A stretch of DNA of 64,000 nt, taken from contig NC_067207.1 of assembly GCF_026262505.1 (NCBI RefSeq), positions 10,136,082-10,200,081 on the forward strand. Reading direction: 5' to 3'. The position numbers and the translations under genes were made by a program. This DNA is from Trichomonas vaginalis G3 (lineage: Eukaryota > Parabasalia > Trichomonadida > Trichomonadidae). Of the stretch, positions 1 to 10,000 are shown piece after piece (position 1 is the stretch's first letter; every line of letters starts with the position of its first letter). The notes below the pieces were generated by a model. It had not been told where the DNA came from. It did not search any database and was given only the letters and a program-made list of their open reading frames with translations.

Positions 1-309
1 TGTATAGGGAACATAAGTGGAACTGCAATAATTTGGCAGCTAAAGCATTTGAAATATCTGGGTCCAACATATAGACTGCAAGTCTGCTTTCTATTCTCTT
101 GCATTCAAATTTTTCGCATGTGAACTTAACTGGGTCCCAAGCAGTATTGTTGTCTGCTGTTCCTGAGAAGTAGTAGTTTACTTCAGTGTTGAGGTTTGAG
201 AAACCAAAGTCTAAGTCAACTTTCTCTTTGCACCATTTTCCAAATGGTATGCTGGCAGCTCCACCAGCTGTATCTGTAATAGTGAATGGGTCTTGTGTTG
301 GTGCAATGA

Positions 310-978
310 CTAAGTTATTTTGCTTGGAGTAAGTTCAATAGAAATTTTTCCTGCCAGTTTGGCAAGTATCTTAAAAAACCTGAAGATGAGGAAAGATGAC
401 AAAGGAACTCTAAGTTTCAGTTTTACTTTAGTGGCAGCAGTTCCATCTGAAACCAGAAAGGTTAACATAAACTCCTGGAACGTTAGGGTCAATCTTCTTA
501 TTTTCTCAATAGTTGCATACTGGTCTGTTTGTTCTCTAGCTTGTGGTTGTACTGAGTTTCTCAAAGCGAACCATTCATAGTTTGCCCATGTTACTGTTTG
601 AACTAAGTCAGAGTTAGAATATATCTTATATCCCATGAAAACTTCTGGAGCATATTGGTATCCGACATAGAAAATTCCATTGCAACCTTTCTTGTCAGAC
701 AACTTGGCAGAAGGTTTTATTTCAATGTCTTGTTCCACGTATAAGAATGAGTTGTCAATAGAAATAATATGAAACCTGTCGCAAGCAATATCTACTGTTG
801 TTGAAGAACCTTCTCCAAACTCACCTACGTTTCCATAAGAAACAGCAGTTGTATATTCGTAAGTTCCAGGAACTATTTCTGACCTTCTAATGGCATTGTC
901 GCATTCGTTATACCATTCGGAAACATTTCCGTTCATGGCATCCAAAACTGTTGGCGTTATATTCTGAGCGGCGTACAT
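310..978 (-). CDS. Polinton part: capsid-like protein
   Basis: Beta-rich stretch of 222 residues without signal peptide or membrane segment. The run FLYVEQDIEIKP followed by GYQYAPEVFMGYKI resembles the N-terminal jelly-roll part of Polinton major capsid proteins as I remember them; this is family recall, not a search. It sits at the outer end of the left fossil element, and related sequence appears to continue towards the window edge. It could instead be another beta-rich structural protein of the element. Confidence 0.35.
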   Translation of the reverse strand: MYAAQNITPTVLDAMNGNVSEWYNECDNAIRRSEIVPGTYEYTTAVSYGNVGEFGEGSSTTVDIACDRFHIISIDNSFLYVEQDIEIKPSAKLSDKKGCNGIFYVGYQYAPEVFMGYKIYSNSDLVQTVTWANYEWFALRNSVQPQAREQTDQYATIEKIRRLTLTFQEFMLTFLVSDGTAATKVKLKLRVPLSSFLIFRFFKILAKLAGKISIELTPSKIT

Positions 979-1180
979 TTCATATGGGTAAAAATATAGA
1001 ATAGTTGGATTTATATATCATAATAGAACCCACTCGTACCAAGCTTTACTTTTCTTCCTGACTGAGTTTTGTTGCATCTTTGCCTCATGTTCACCTAGTA
1101 TGTTGTAAATTTCCCATGTCCTTTTTGCCTTTGGGCTCTGGTCGCCCATCTCAGGTAACCTATATCCTAGAAAGATTTTG

Positions 1181-1696
1181 TCATAGTTTTGTATTTGAGT
1201 CTTCGCGTATTGTTTGCATGACTCTTTCCTGAGTTTCCGGTTCAAGCTCTTCAAACAGAGCTTGTCCATATGGAATAAGCTCGTTTCCAAATATATGTTT
1301 TTGTAGCCATTCTGGTTTTCTTTCCATGTTACCAATAATATCTTTTGTGAATGGGAAAGCTTTTACCCAATGTTCCAGTCTTGCGTCATTTATTTCTGTA
1401 GTTGGTTTTATTTTGTCAAGGAACATGTTTTTCAATACTAACATTTCATTTGGTACTGTCCATTTGAGTTTTCTTAAATATTCATCCCTTCTCTTTGCAT
1501 TGTCTGCAAAGTAAGTTTTTATGACATTTTGCAAACTTTCGTTTGCAAGGTCATGTACAATAGGTTCTCTTCCTTCTTTCTCCCTAACTTTCTTTCTAAA
1601 CTCTTCACCAAATATACCATCTCTATGGTTCTGTGTAGTTCTTTGAGATAAATGTTCTAGAACGTCAGGTGTTATATTTCCATCAGCCATGTTCAT
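1181..1696 (-). CDS. Polinton part: unknown protein
   Basis: Charged, helix-prone protein part of 171 residues beginning MNMADGNITPDVLEHL. I do not recognise a domain. Its start overlaps the end of the neighbouring minus-strand frame by a few bases, the dense packing typical of these elements. Part of the left fossil element. Confidence 0.35.
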   Translation of the reverse strand: MNMADGNITPDVLEHLSQRTTQNHRDGIFGEEFRKKVREKEGREPIVHDLANESLQNVIKTYFADNAKRRDEYLRKLKWTVPNEMLVLKNMFLDKIKPTTEINDARLEHWVKAFPFTKDIIGNMERKPEWLQKHIFGNELIPYGQALFEELEPETQERVMQTIREDSNTKL

Positions 1697-2133
1697 TTCA
1701 TACTGGTTAAAATATCTGCATGTTTCATATCTTTCAATGGCATTAAAGCCGCGCTGAAAATACCAGCTATATCTGGTTCACCATTCTCTTCCATTGCGTC
1801 TACAACTTCTTGGAATTGAGGTTGTAAGTTTATGAACCACCTATCCGGATTAGCTTTATGACCCCATCTCATTGTAGTTCCATAGTCTGCAGAAACAAAA
1901 GTAGGTTTGTTTCCATATTGGTTAGGTTCTGAATGAACTTTAAACAATGTTTCATTTCTATATGTTTTGTTGAAATTTAACCTTTTATTTTCACCGAGTT
2001 CATCCGAAGATTGAACGTTATATGCTCGTAAGTAAAAAGGATTGTTGTATTTGTGTACATTATCTTTCAGTACTTCCATTCTATGCTGGATATTTTCATC
2101 TGATGTTGGAGTCTTTTGTATGTCGGCGAACAT
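1693..2133 (-). CDS. Polinton part: unknown protein
   Basis: A 146-residue part rich in Asn, Tyr and Met, with no signal peptide or membrane segment. I cannot assign a family. It lies between the coiled-coil protein at 2151-3593 and the next minus-strand frame. Confidence 0.35.
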   Translation of the reverse strand: MFADIQKTPTSDENIQHRMEVLKDNVHKYNNPFYLRAYNVQSSDELGENKRLNFNKTYRNETLFKVHSEPNQYGNKPTFVSADYGTTMRWGHKANPDRWFINLQPQFQEVVDAMEENGEPDIAGIFSAALMPLKDMKHADILTSMK

Positions 2134-2150
2134 TTTTCGATATTCTTCTA

Positions 2151-3593
2151 CTATGTCAGCCGAATTTTTCTTAGACTCTTGAAAGATTCCATATTCTCCG
2201 CATACACTTGTTGAGGGTCAAGATTTTTCGGCTGTTCCAAATCTTCATCTAGTTCTGTGAAGTTAGTTTCCAAAGGAGTGACTTGTTCGTTTCCTTCAGG
2301 CTCTTCTAGCTGTTGTTGCTGAACTATTTCTTCCATGTCTGGTTGTATCTGAACTTCTTCCTGTGGAGTTTCTTGTACCTCATCTGCTGGCATTTCATAT
2401 ATTCCGAGACCGTTTTTAACAAATTCCCTTTCTAAGTCATCCGCATTCATAACCCTTTCTTCTTTCGTTCCGTCTCTATTTTTTACGCGTTTCATGAAGA
2501 GAGTTGAATTATCGTTTAGCTCTGACACCAAATATCTTGGAGTAAATTCATTCATGTCATTTGGATGATATGCTATTAAATCATATCCCTTAGCGAGCTT
2601 GTATTTTCCAGGTTTGAGCTTATATCCCATTTGGTGCTGAACCATAAAGCTAAATAGGTTCGGGTCAGTATTTCCTTCCTTGAACTTTCTAATAGCTTCT
2701 TTATATCTGTCACTAAAGTCAAGAGTATCTGGGTAACCATAATTTTCCTTAAGCATTTTTAAGAATTCTTGGTTTCCTTGTTCGCTACTTCTTTTATGTC
2801 CTTGCTCTGTTTGTGCTGGTTGTTGTGCTGGTTGTGGAGGTGGTTGTTGTGCTGGTTGTGGAGGTGGTTGTTGTGCTGGTTGTGGAGGTGGTTGTTGTGC
2901 TGGTTTTGGTGCATGCCTGCGTCTGTGTCCATGTGACGATGTAAATGTTTTAGGTAGTCCTGCTGCAGGTGCTTCTCTTGAAGGGTTTGGTGGTATAAAA
3001 GTTCCACCAGCTGGTATATAAGTTCCACTAGCTAGTATATAAGTTCCACCAGCTGGTATATAAGTTCCACCAGCTGGCACATATGTTCCATCTGCAGCAT
3101 AATGTCCTACCTGACTTTTCGTTTTTAAGAAAGCATTTACTAGGTCTGTTTTGGTCTGTTGTAACTCTTTTTCTTGACTTTCCACAACAGTTGCTCTAAC
3201 GGCGTCATAGGCACTTTGAACTGCCTGTCTCGTTGCTGCATCTGTTATTTTCGTCATATTTTGTGCTACTTCTCTTAACTCTTTGTCGAAACCTTCAGAC
3301 TTCAGTTTCTTTCCAGATGAGAAGTCGTTCACTAGTTTCACCTTACTATGAAGAGCTTCGAAGGCATTCTTAAAGTCAGCATTCATTAAAGCTTCATTTG
3401 AACTGTCTTCATCCGCTTGTATTTTTGTCCTTATTGACCCTATAAGTTGGGCTGCTTTAGCGTTGGCCTGGGCATCTAACCAGTCATTATTAGCTTTTAT
3501 ATATTCTGCGCTTTTCATTGCCTTTTGCATGGCTGTGTCGTTATTTTTACTTTCTTGTGCTAAGTTTTCATACTGTACGGTTTGGTTTTGCAA
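2151..3593 (-). CDS. Polinton part: coiled-coil and Pro/Gln-repeat protein
   Basis: 480-residue protein. Residues ~1-165 are helical and charged. A Tyr-Ile-Pro-Ala-Gly-Gly-Thr repeat follows (residues ~168-200, five to six copies), then a Pro/Gln/Ala repeat of the form PAQQPPPQ (about 235-265). Next comes a compact region containing DLDFSDRYKEAIRKFKEG-type sequence, and an acidic Glu/Gln-rich tail. It looks like a structural or scaffold protein of the element; function is unknown. The repeat tract also leaves an open shadow frame that is not a gene. Confidence 0.5.
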   Translation of the reverse strand: MQNQTVQYENLAQESKNNDTAMQKAMKSAEYIKANNDWLDAQANAKAAQLIGSIRTKIQADEDSSNEALMNADFKNAFEALHSKVKLVNDFSSGKKLKSEGFDKELREVAQNMTKITDAATRQAVQSAYDAVRATVVESQEKELQQTKTDLVNAFLKTKSQVGHYAADGTYVPAGGTYIPAGGTYILASGTYIPAGGTFIPPNPSREAPAAGLPKTFTSSHGHRRRHAPKPAQQPPPQPAQQPPPQPAQQPPPQPAQQPAQTEQGHKRSSEQGNQEFLKMLKENYGYPDTLDFSDRYKEAIRKFKEGNTDPNLFSFMVQHQMGYKLKPGKYKLAKGYDLIAYHPNDMNEFTPRYLVSELNDNSTLFMKRVKNRDGTKEERVMNADDLEREFVKNGLGIYEMPADEVQETPQEEVQIQPDMEEIVQQQQLEEPEGNEQVTPLETNFTELDEDLEQPKNLDPQQVYAENMESFKSLRKIRLT

Positions 3594-3613
3594 CTGTAAA
3601 AGTTTTTCTGCCT

Positions 3614-4228
3614 TTACATTTGCTTCAACTTCTTTTTATACTCATCGCTATCCATATATGTCTTCAGGGCTTTTTGTTTTATCTCTTCATCTTTCAGTAC
3701 TTTATATTGAGTAGTATGGTTTTTCAAATTTATAACATCTTGTTCCATTTTTGCTACTTCTGCTGCTTTTTCTGACACTTTTTTCGCATATTCCTCTGTA
3801 CTTAGTTCTTTCAGTTGTTCTTCTTTCTTCTTTTTCTCTACGTTTAACTCATTGAGTTTCTTTGTGTGTCTGTCATATTCTAGTTTCTTTTCGTTTTCAC
3901 TTATTTGTTTCTGTATGTCTATGTTTGACTTTTTGACATCTGTTATTTGATTTTTGAGTGAACTCAAATTCATATTGACTTTGAGGGTTATAAGCTGTTC
4001 CGTCTGCAGCTCCACCATAGCCTGCATTTTTAAAAAGTGCCGCTTTAAACCTCCACTCTGTGCACCAATAACTCGGTTTAAAAGCATAGGGTTGCTTGAC
4101 ATTTGTTGCAACATAGTGGGGTCATTCATCATTTGTTGTTGCAGTTGTTGTTGTGGTGTCAGTTTTACTATTGGATGTTTCAATGCTCTCTTCCTCTTAC
4201 GTATATTCTTACGTAGCTTACGTGGCAT
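3614..4228 (-). CDS. Polinton part: basic coiled-coil protein
   Basis: I choose the ATG at 4228 (MPRKLRKN) because the motif TTCACTTA, a good trichomonad Initiator, lies directly before it on the minus strand. The protein is about 204 residues: an Arg/Lys-rich N-terminus (residues 1-20), a Gln/Met-rich stretch (25-60), then a long coiled coil to the end. A DNA-binding or core-type role is possible from the basic start but is inference. Confidence 0.5.
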   Translation of the reverse strand: MPRKLRKNIRKRKRALKHPIVKLTPQQQLQQQMMNDPTMLQQMSSNPMLLNRVIGAQSGGLKRHFLKMQAMVELQTEQLITLKVNMNLSSLKNQITDVKKSNIDIQKQISENEKKLEYDRHTKKLNELNVEKKKKEEQLKELSTEEYAKKVSEKAAEVAKMEQDVINLKNHTTQYKVLKDEEIKQKALKTYMDSDEYKKKLKQM

Positions 4229-4262
4229 TTTAAGTGAAGTTAAAAAGCATATATACGAAGAA

Positions 4263-4540
4263 GTCATGAAAATTCAAGAGGTTAGAAAAGAGGTTAGAAA
4301 AGAGGTTAGATCTAACCTTCTACCCTAAACATTATTTTTTGGTCCTTTACACTCATTACGAAGAAGTCTTGACAAAACATTTACGAAGAAGTCATGAAAA
4401 TTCAAGAGACCCAAAGGGTCAGAGCCGCAAAGCGGCTAGGTTAGAAAAGAGGTTAGAAAAGAGGTTAGATCTAACCTTCTACCCTAAACATTATTTTTTG
4501 GTCCTTTACACTCATTACGAAGAAGTCTTGACAAAACATG
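4263..4540. repeat. Tandem duplication at the Polinton end
   Basis: A block that starts TACGAAGAAGTCATGAAAAT and runs through GGTTAGAAAAGAGGTTAGAT to CTTGACAAAACAT occurs twice, at about 4252-4379 and 4381-4540. The second copy carries an extra ~30 bases that form two small hairpins (ACCC-AAA-GGGT and AGCCGC-AAA-GCGGCT). It lies just past the last Polinton gene and may be subterminal repeat sequence of that element. Confidence 0.6.
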
Positions 4541-4730
4541 AAAACATATATAATTTGTGAAAAGTGAAACAAAAAGTGTCACCGGCTGGGGTTCGGTCCT
4601 CCTCTTGGGTCTTGGGCAAAATTTCTTATGGGCTAGAGGGCGCAACGCGCCTGGAAGCCCTTCGAATAAAACTTCATTTATACTAAACATCTTCAGGGCT
4701 AGAAGGCACGAAGTGCCTGGAAGCCCCACT
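4420..4730. repeat. Three small GC-rich hairpins with 3-nt loops
   Basis: AGCCGC-AAA-GCGGCT lies near 4423. Two nested hairpins lie near 4630-4661 and 4697-4725. Both have an outer GGGCT/AAGCCC pairing and an inner arm (GGCGC-AAC-GCGCC in the first, GGCAC-GAA-GTGCC in the second). The inner arms differ in sequence but keep pairing. They stand out in AT-rich DNA. Confidence 0.6.
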
Positions 4731-4734
4731 ACCT

Positions 4735-4758
4735 TTTTTTTTTTTTTTTTTTTTTTTT
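4735..4758. repeat. Poly-T run abutting the palindromic element
   Basis: An uninterrupted T run of about 24 bases ends exactly where the terminal sequence AATAATATCAC of the 13.8-kb palindrome begins. It is absent at the other end of the element. Confidence 0.8.
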
Positions 4759-5390
4759 AATAATATCACATAAACTCATATTATTTTCTAATATATAACT
4801 ATTTTATATAAAAATCAAATTCAATGATCTTAAAAGCGAAGGATAAACCTCAAAATTTACGAATATAATGAGTGGGAATATAATGCTTATCTATCATAAA
4901 ACCATATGAAATATTAATTTTTGCTTTACGCCTAATTTTTGACGACAATTAGCAAAGGCGTCAAAAATTTTCTCACTGGGTTTTCGTCTATCAATCCCAG
5001 CTCATTATATACGCAACCAATCAAAAATCTGATATGGGAGTCCAAGGCTAACTTTTTGTTGTCTACCTAATAAAAGAGGAAGCAGCATTAGTGAGAATAA
5101 TCGCAAATATTCAATTTAAATTATCTTTTTATTCTTAATTTAAAGTGACAAAAAGAATAAAAAACCTATTCTAAGGCATGTTGTTATGTAAATGAGACTA
5201 GACATCATATTTTATGTTATGAAAAAAAAATATTTAGAATTTTAGAACAAAATAAATAGAAAAAATAGCATAACTTATGGATGTGCGTATATTAAATTTA
5301 ATAAATTAAGAGAAATTATTTTTGGCGCCAAAATTATTCGTTAACTCTCAAATTTTTCTGAGTCAATAAGCCGCCAAAAAAGTGTCATTT

Positions 5391-5626
5391 TGTTTCGTTA
5401 GAGAAAGATGAATTGTCCATGTCATCCAATCGGGAACAAGGGGGATGGGGATTAGATGATAAAGAAGCAATTCATGCTCTCTATCTGAAGCAATCAGACT
5501 TACCAGCAACAATGTGAATCGATTTGGCTTTAAAGTTAATATAGCAGATCAGCTTGTTACTGGAGAGACTAGGCATTACGATTGATTCGCTGTAGTGCTC
5601 TACTTTAATTTAAGAGTAGTAACGGA
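5391..5626. other. Left-arm-specific cassette
   Basis: Flanked by sequence shared with the other arm (…AAAAAAGTGTCATTT before, ATAACTGAATTCCC after), these 236 bp have no counterpart in the right arm, where a different 241-bp block stands at 15928-16168. An open stretch of about 40 codons crosses it (including DDKEAIHALYLKQSDLPATM), but I do not recognise it. Confidence 0.6.
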
Positions 5627-5758
5627 TAACTGAATTCCCAAAATTCTTTAGGTGATCCAAAACACTGTAGCTGCTTGAACTTTGGACGAGCCTCGCACCC
5701 CAGAGAATAGAAATCCCAATCTTGCTCATGTTTAGTTGAATTAGTCTGCAGCAGTACA

Positions 5759-5770
5759 GCTCTGATACCA
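5759..5770 (-). other. Primer-binding-site-like 12-mer (left arm)
   Basis: On the minus strand this reads TGGTATCAGAGC, the sequence many LTR retrotransposons use to pair with initiator methionine tRNA. It is mirrored at 15784-15795. No intact retroelement gene is seen nearby. If it is a true remnant, the arms contain old, broken LTR-element sequence; a chance match is also possible. Confidence 0.25.
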
Positions 5771-7064
5771 CAAGATCGTGATGTATACAAAGTCACAACG
5801 CTATTTGATTCAACAACTAGCTAGTTTTGACATCAAATTGCAAAATTTGACTTCGTTATGAGCTCTTTGTAGCAAAAATACATTACACTTAAAGACTAGT
5901 TGCTAGACTGTAGTAGTTTGTTCGTATATATCTATTTTTCCCCAACGTATTGCATACTACATTTTGACAAGACTTGCAACCTTATAGTAACCTCGTTGGG
6001 AATTGTTCAAGCAAAGCGTAGGTAGTTAAGGTCGAGTAAGAGTTCTTCTTAAATCTTTCACTGAATGAGTAGGTGTTGGAAGAACTGTTCTCTAAAGCGA
6101 TACAGTTGCGCTACATGTTCGTCAACTTGTCTAGAAATAAATATATCATTTGTTTTATACGTTTTTTCGTAATAAATCTATTTGTATTTGTTGTATTTGA
6201 GTATGAAGATAACAAAAACTACGGCATAAGACGCAGTACACTGGGCTTCGTTGCCATTTTATTTACCATGTTAAGAATAAACTTAACAGACATGCTTTGT
6301 TTTCGACGAAGCCATCTAAAATAACGTACATCTAAATAAAACTAAAAAACTGTAAAATTTCTTTATTTGATAGTATACTTCAAATTATGCACTATACCTT
6401 CTAGAATTCTATAACACTCTTTGCATATAATTTTTTTAAAAAAAAGTTATATCTCGACAAAAATATGATTTATCAATAGAGTATGTAAAATAAAACTCAT
6501 TCGCAGTATTAAAAAATCGTAAATCTTTCCAAAAAAATTTTGAATTACAAATTTTAAAACTTAAAACAACATTTTTTGAAGCGAAAAAACGAAATCTAAT
6601 TTTTTTTGGAAAATTTAGAATAAATAGAGCTCTTTAACTCGTCGAATACAAATTGTTTTCAAGTTTTTTTCGACCGGAAATTGAACTTTTAGAGTTTATA
6701 CAATAAGATTCACATGAAAAAATACGGGTTTAACAAAGAAATCACCAATATAAAGGTTTTTTAGTAGAACGAGATTGATAAAAACTATGGTATGATAAAA
6801 AGACGATAATTTTTTTGGCGGGATAATTGAAGAATATGAATGATTCGAATTACAGACATACTCTAGTCCGAAACTTACTATGGTTCGTGACTTATTTTTG
6901 ACACAGAATAGCTGTAGACTAAGGCTTACTCTAGATCCAGACTTATTATACAATTAAATTTGCTTTTGGAATAAGACTTAATTTTAGTTACAAACTTATC
7001 TTAATATCAGACTTATATTTAGAATCAGACTTACTTTAGTCTAGAACTTACATTTAGAATCAGA

Positions 7065-10000
7065 CTTCCATTTCAAGTCAGACTTACTTTCGTCCGAGAC
7101 TTACATTTCAAGTCAGACTTACTTTCGTCCGAGACTTACATTTCAAGTCAGACTTACTTTCGTCCGAGACTTACATTTCAAGTCATACTTACTTTCGTCC
7201 GAGACTTACATTTCAAGTCATACTTACTTTCGTCCGAGACTTACATTTCAAGTCATACTTACTTTCGTCCGAGACTTACATTTCAAGTCATACTTACTTT
7301 CGTCCGAGACTTACATTTCAAGTCAGACTTACTTTCGTCCGAGACTTACATTTCAAGTCAGACTTACTTTCGTCCGAGACTTACATTTCAAGTCAGACTT
7401 ACTTTCGTCCGAGACTTACATTTCAAGTCATACTTACTTTCGTCCGAGACTTACATTTCAAGTCATACTTACTTTCGTCCGAGACTTACATTTCAAGTCA
7501 GACTTACTTTCGTCCGAGACTTACATTTCAAGTCATACTTACTTTCGTCCGAGACTTACATTTCAAGTCATACTTACTTTCGTCCGAGACTTACATTTCA
7601 AGTCAGACTTACTTTCGTCCGAGACTTACATTTCAAGTCATACTTACTTTCGTCCGAGACTTACATTTCAAGTCATACTTACTTTCGTCCGAGACTTACA
7701 TTTCAAGTCACTTACTTTCGTCCGAGACTTACATTTCAAGTCATACTTACTTTCGTCCGAGACTTACATTTCAAGTCAGACTTACTTTCGTCCGAGACTT
7801 ACATTTCAAGTCATACTTACTTCGTCCGAGACTTACATTTCAAGTCATACTTACTTTCGTCCGAGACTTACATTTCAAGTCAGACTTACTTTCGTCCGAG
7901 ACTTACATTTCAAGTCATACTTACTTCGTCCGAGACTTACATTTCAAGTCATACTTACTTTCGTCCGAGACTTACATTTCAAGTCAGACTTACTTTCGTC
8001 CGAGACTTACATTTCAAGTCATACTTACTTTCGTCCGAGACTTACATTTCAAGTCAGACTTACTTTCGTCCGAGACTTACATTTCAAGTCATACTTACTT
8101 TCGTCCGAGACTTACATTTCAAGTCAGACTTACTTTCGTCCGAGACTTACATTTCAAGTCATACTTACTTTCGTCCGAGACTTACATTTCAAGTCATACT
8201 TACTTTCGTCCGAGACTTACATTTCAAGTCAGACTTACTTTCGTCCGAGACTTACATTTCAAGTCAGACTTACTTTCGTCCGAGACTTACATTTCAAGTC
8301 AGACTTACTTTCGTCCGAGACTTACATTTCAAGTCATACTTACTTTCGTCCGAGACTTACATTTCAAGTCATACTTACTTTCGTCCGAGACTTACATTTC
8401 AAGTCAGACTTACTTTCGTCCGAGACTTACATTTCAAGTCATACTTACTTTCGTCCGAGACTTACATTTCAAGTCATACTTACTTTCGTCCGAGACTTAC
8501 ATTTCAAGTCATACTTACTTTCGTCCGAGACTTACATTTCAAGTCATACTTACTTTCGTCCGAGACTTACATTTCAAGTCATACTTACTTTCGTCCGAGA
8601 CTTACATTTCAAGTCATACTTACTTTCGTCCGAGACTTACATTTCAAGTCATACTTACTTTCGTCCGAGACTTACATTTCAAGTCATACTTACTTTCGTC
8701 CGAGACTTACATTTCAAGTCAGACTTACTTTCGTCCGAGACTTACATTTCAAGTCACTTACTTTCGTCCGAGACTTACATTTCAAGTCATACTTACTTTC
8801 GTCCGAGACTTACATTTCAAGTCATACTTACTTTCGTCCGAGACTTACATTTCAAGTCAGACTTACTTTCGTCCGAGACTTACATTTCAAGTCATACTTA
8901 CTTTCGTCCGAGACTTACATTTCAAGTCAGACTTACTTTCGTCCGAGACTTACATTTCAAGTCATACTTACTTTCGTCCGAGACTTACATTTCAAGTCAG
9001 ACTTACTTTCGTCCGAGACTTACATTTCAAGTCATACTTACTTTCGTCCGAGACTTACATTTCAAGTCACTTACTTTCGTCCGAGACTTACATTTCAAGT
9101 CATACTTACTTTCGTCCGAGACTTACATTTCAAGTCATACTTACTTTCGTCCGAGACTTACATTTCAAGTCAGACTTACTTTCGTCCGAGACTTACATTT
9201 CAAGTCATACTTACTTTCGTCCGAGACTTACATTTCAAGTCATACTTACTTTCGTCCGAGACTTACATTTCAAGTCATACTTACTTTCGTCCGAGACTTA
9301 CATTTCAAGTCATACTTACTTTCGTCCGAGACTTACATTTCAAGTCATACTTACTTTCGTCCGAGACTTACATTTCAAGTCATACTTACTTTCGTCCGAG
9401 ACTTACATTTCAAGTCATACTTACTTTCGTCCGAGACTTACATTTCAAGTCAGACTTACTTTCGTCCGAGACTTACATTTCAAGTCATACTTACTTTCGT
9501 CCGAGACTTACATTTCAAGTCAGACTTACTTTCGTCCGAGACTTACATTTCAAGTCATACTTACTTTCGTCCGAGACTTACATTTCAAGTCATACTTACT
9601 TTCGTCCGAGACTTACATTTCAAGTCATACTTACTTTCGTCCGAGACTTACATTTCAAGTCATACTTACTTTCGTCCGAGACTTACATTTCAAGTCATAC
9701 TTACTTTCGTCCGAGACTTACATTTCAAGTCATACTTACTTTCGTCCGAGACTTACATTTCAAGTCATACTTACTTTCGTCCGAGACTTACATTTCAAGT
9801 CATACTTACTTTCGTCCGAGACTTACATTTCAAGTCATACTTACTTTCGTCCGAGACTTACATTTCAAGTCATACTTACTTTCGTCCGAGACTTACATTT
9901 CAAGTCATACTTACTTTCGTCCGAGACTTACATTTCAAGTCATACTTACTTTCGTCCGAGACTTACATTTCAAGTCATACTTACTTTCGTCCGAGACTTA

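Larger units (their letters stand above)
1..4560 (-). mobile_element. Polinton/Maverick end fragment (left)
   Basis: All long reading frames here lie on the minus strand, tightly packed, and resemble the virus-like proteins of trichomonad Polintons: a capsid-like beta-rich protein, several unknown small proteins and two coiled-coil proteins. The element runs off the left edge of the window, so completeness cannot be judged; it appears broken in at least one or two places. The boundary towards the host side is put near 4560, where coding ends and hairpins and a poly-T run begin. Reading frames are still long, which suggests a fairly young copy. The family call is inference from gene content and from the similar element at the other end of the window. 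Confidence 0.6.
4759..7065 (+). repeat. Left inverted arm
   Basis: Mirror of 14480-18570, except for a private 236-bp cassette (5391-5626) and the absence of the nested element found in the right arm. AT-rich, with only short reading frames (60-85 codons) that I do not regard as genes; they recur in the other arm only because the arms are copies. It runs into the satellite through degenerate units near 6960-7065. Confidence 0.8.

Noticed and set aside
6073-6324. Reading frames repeated in both arms (also 6696-6953, 14601-14858, 15230-15481) as a conserved gene
   Set aside because: They are identical because the arms are copies; no promoter, domain or codon pattern supports them.
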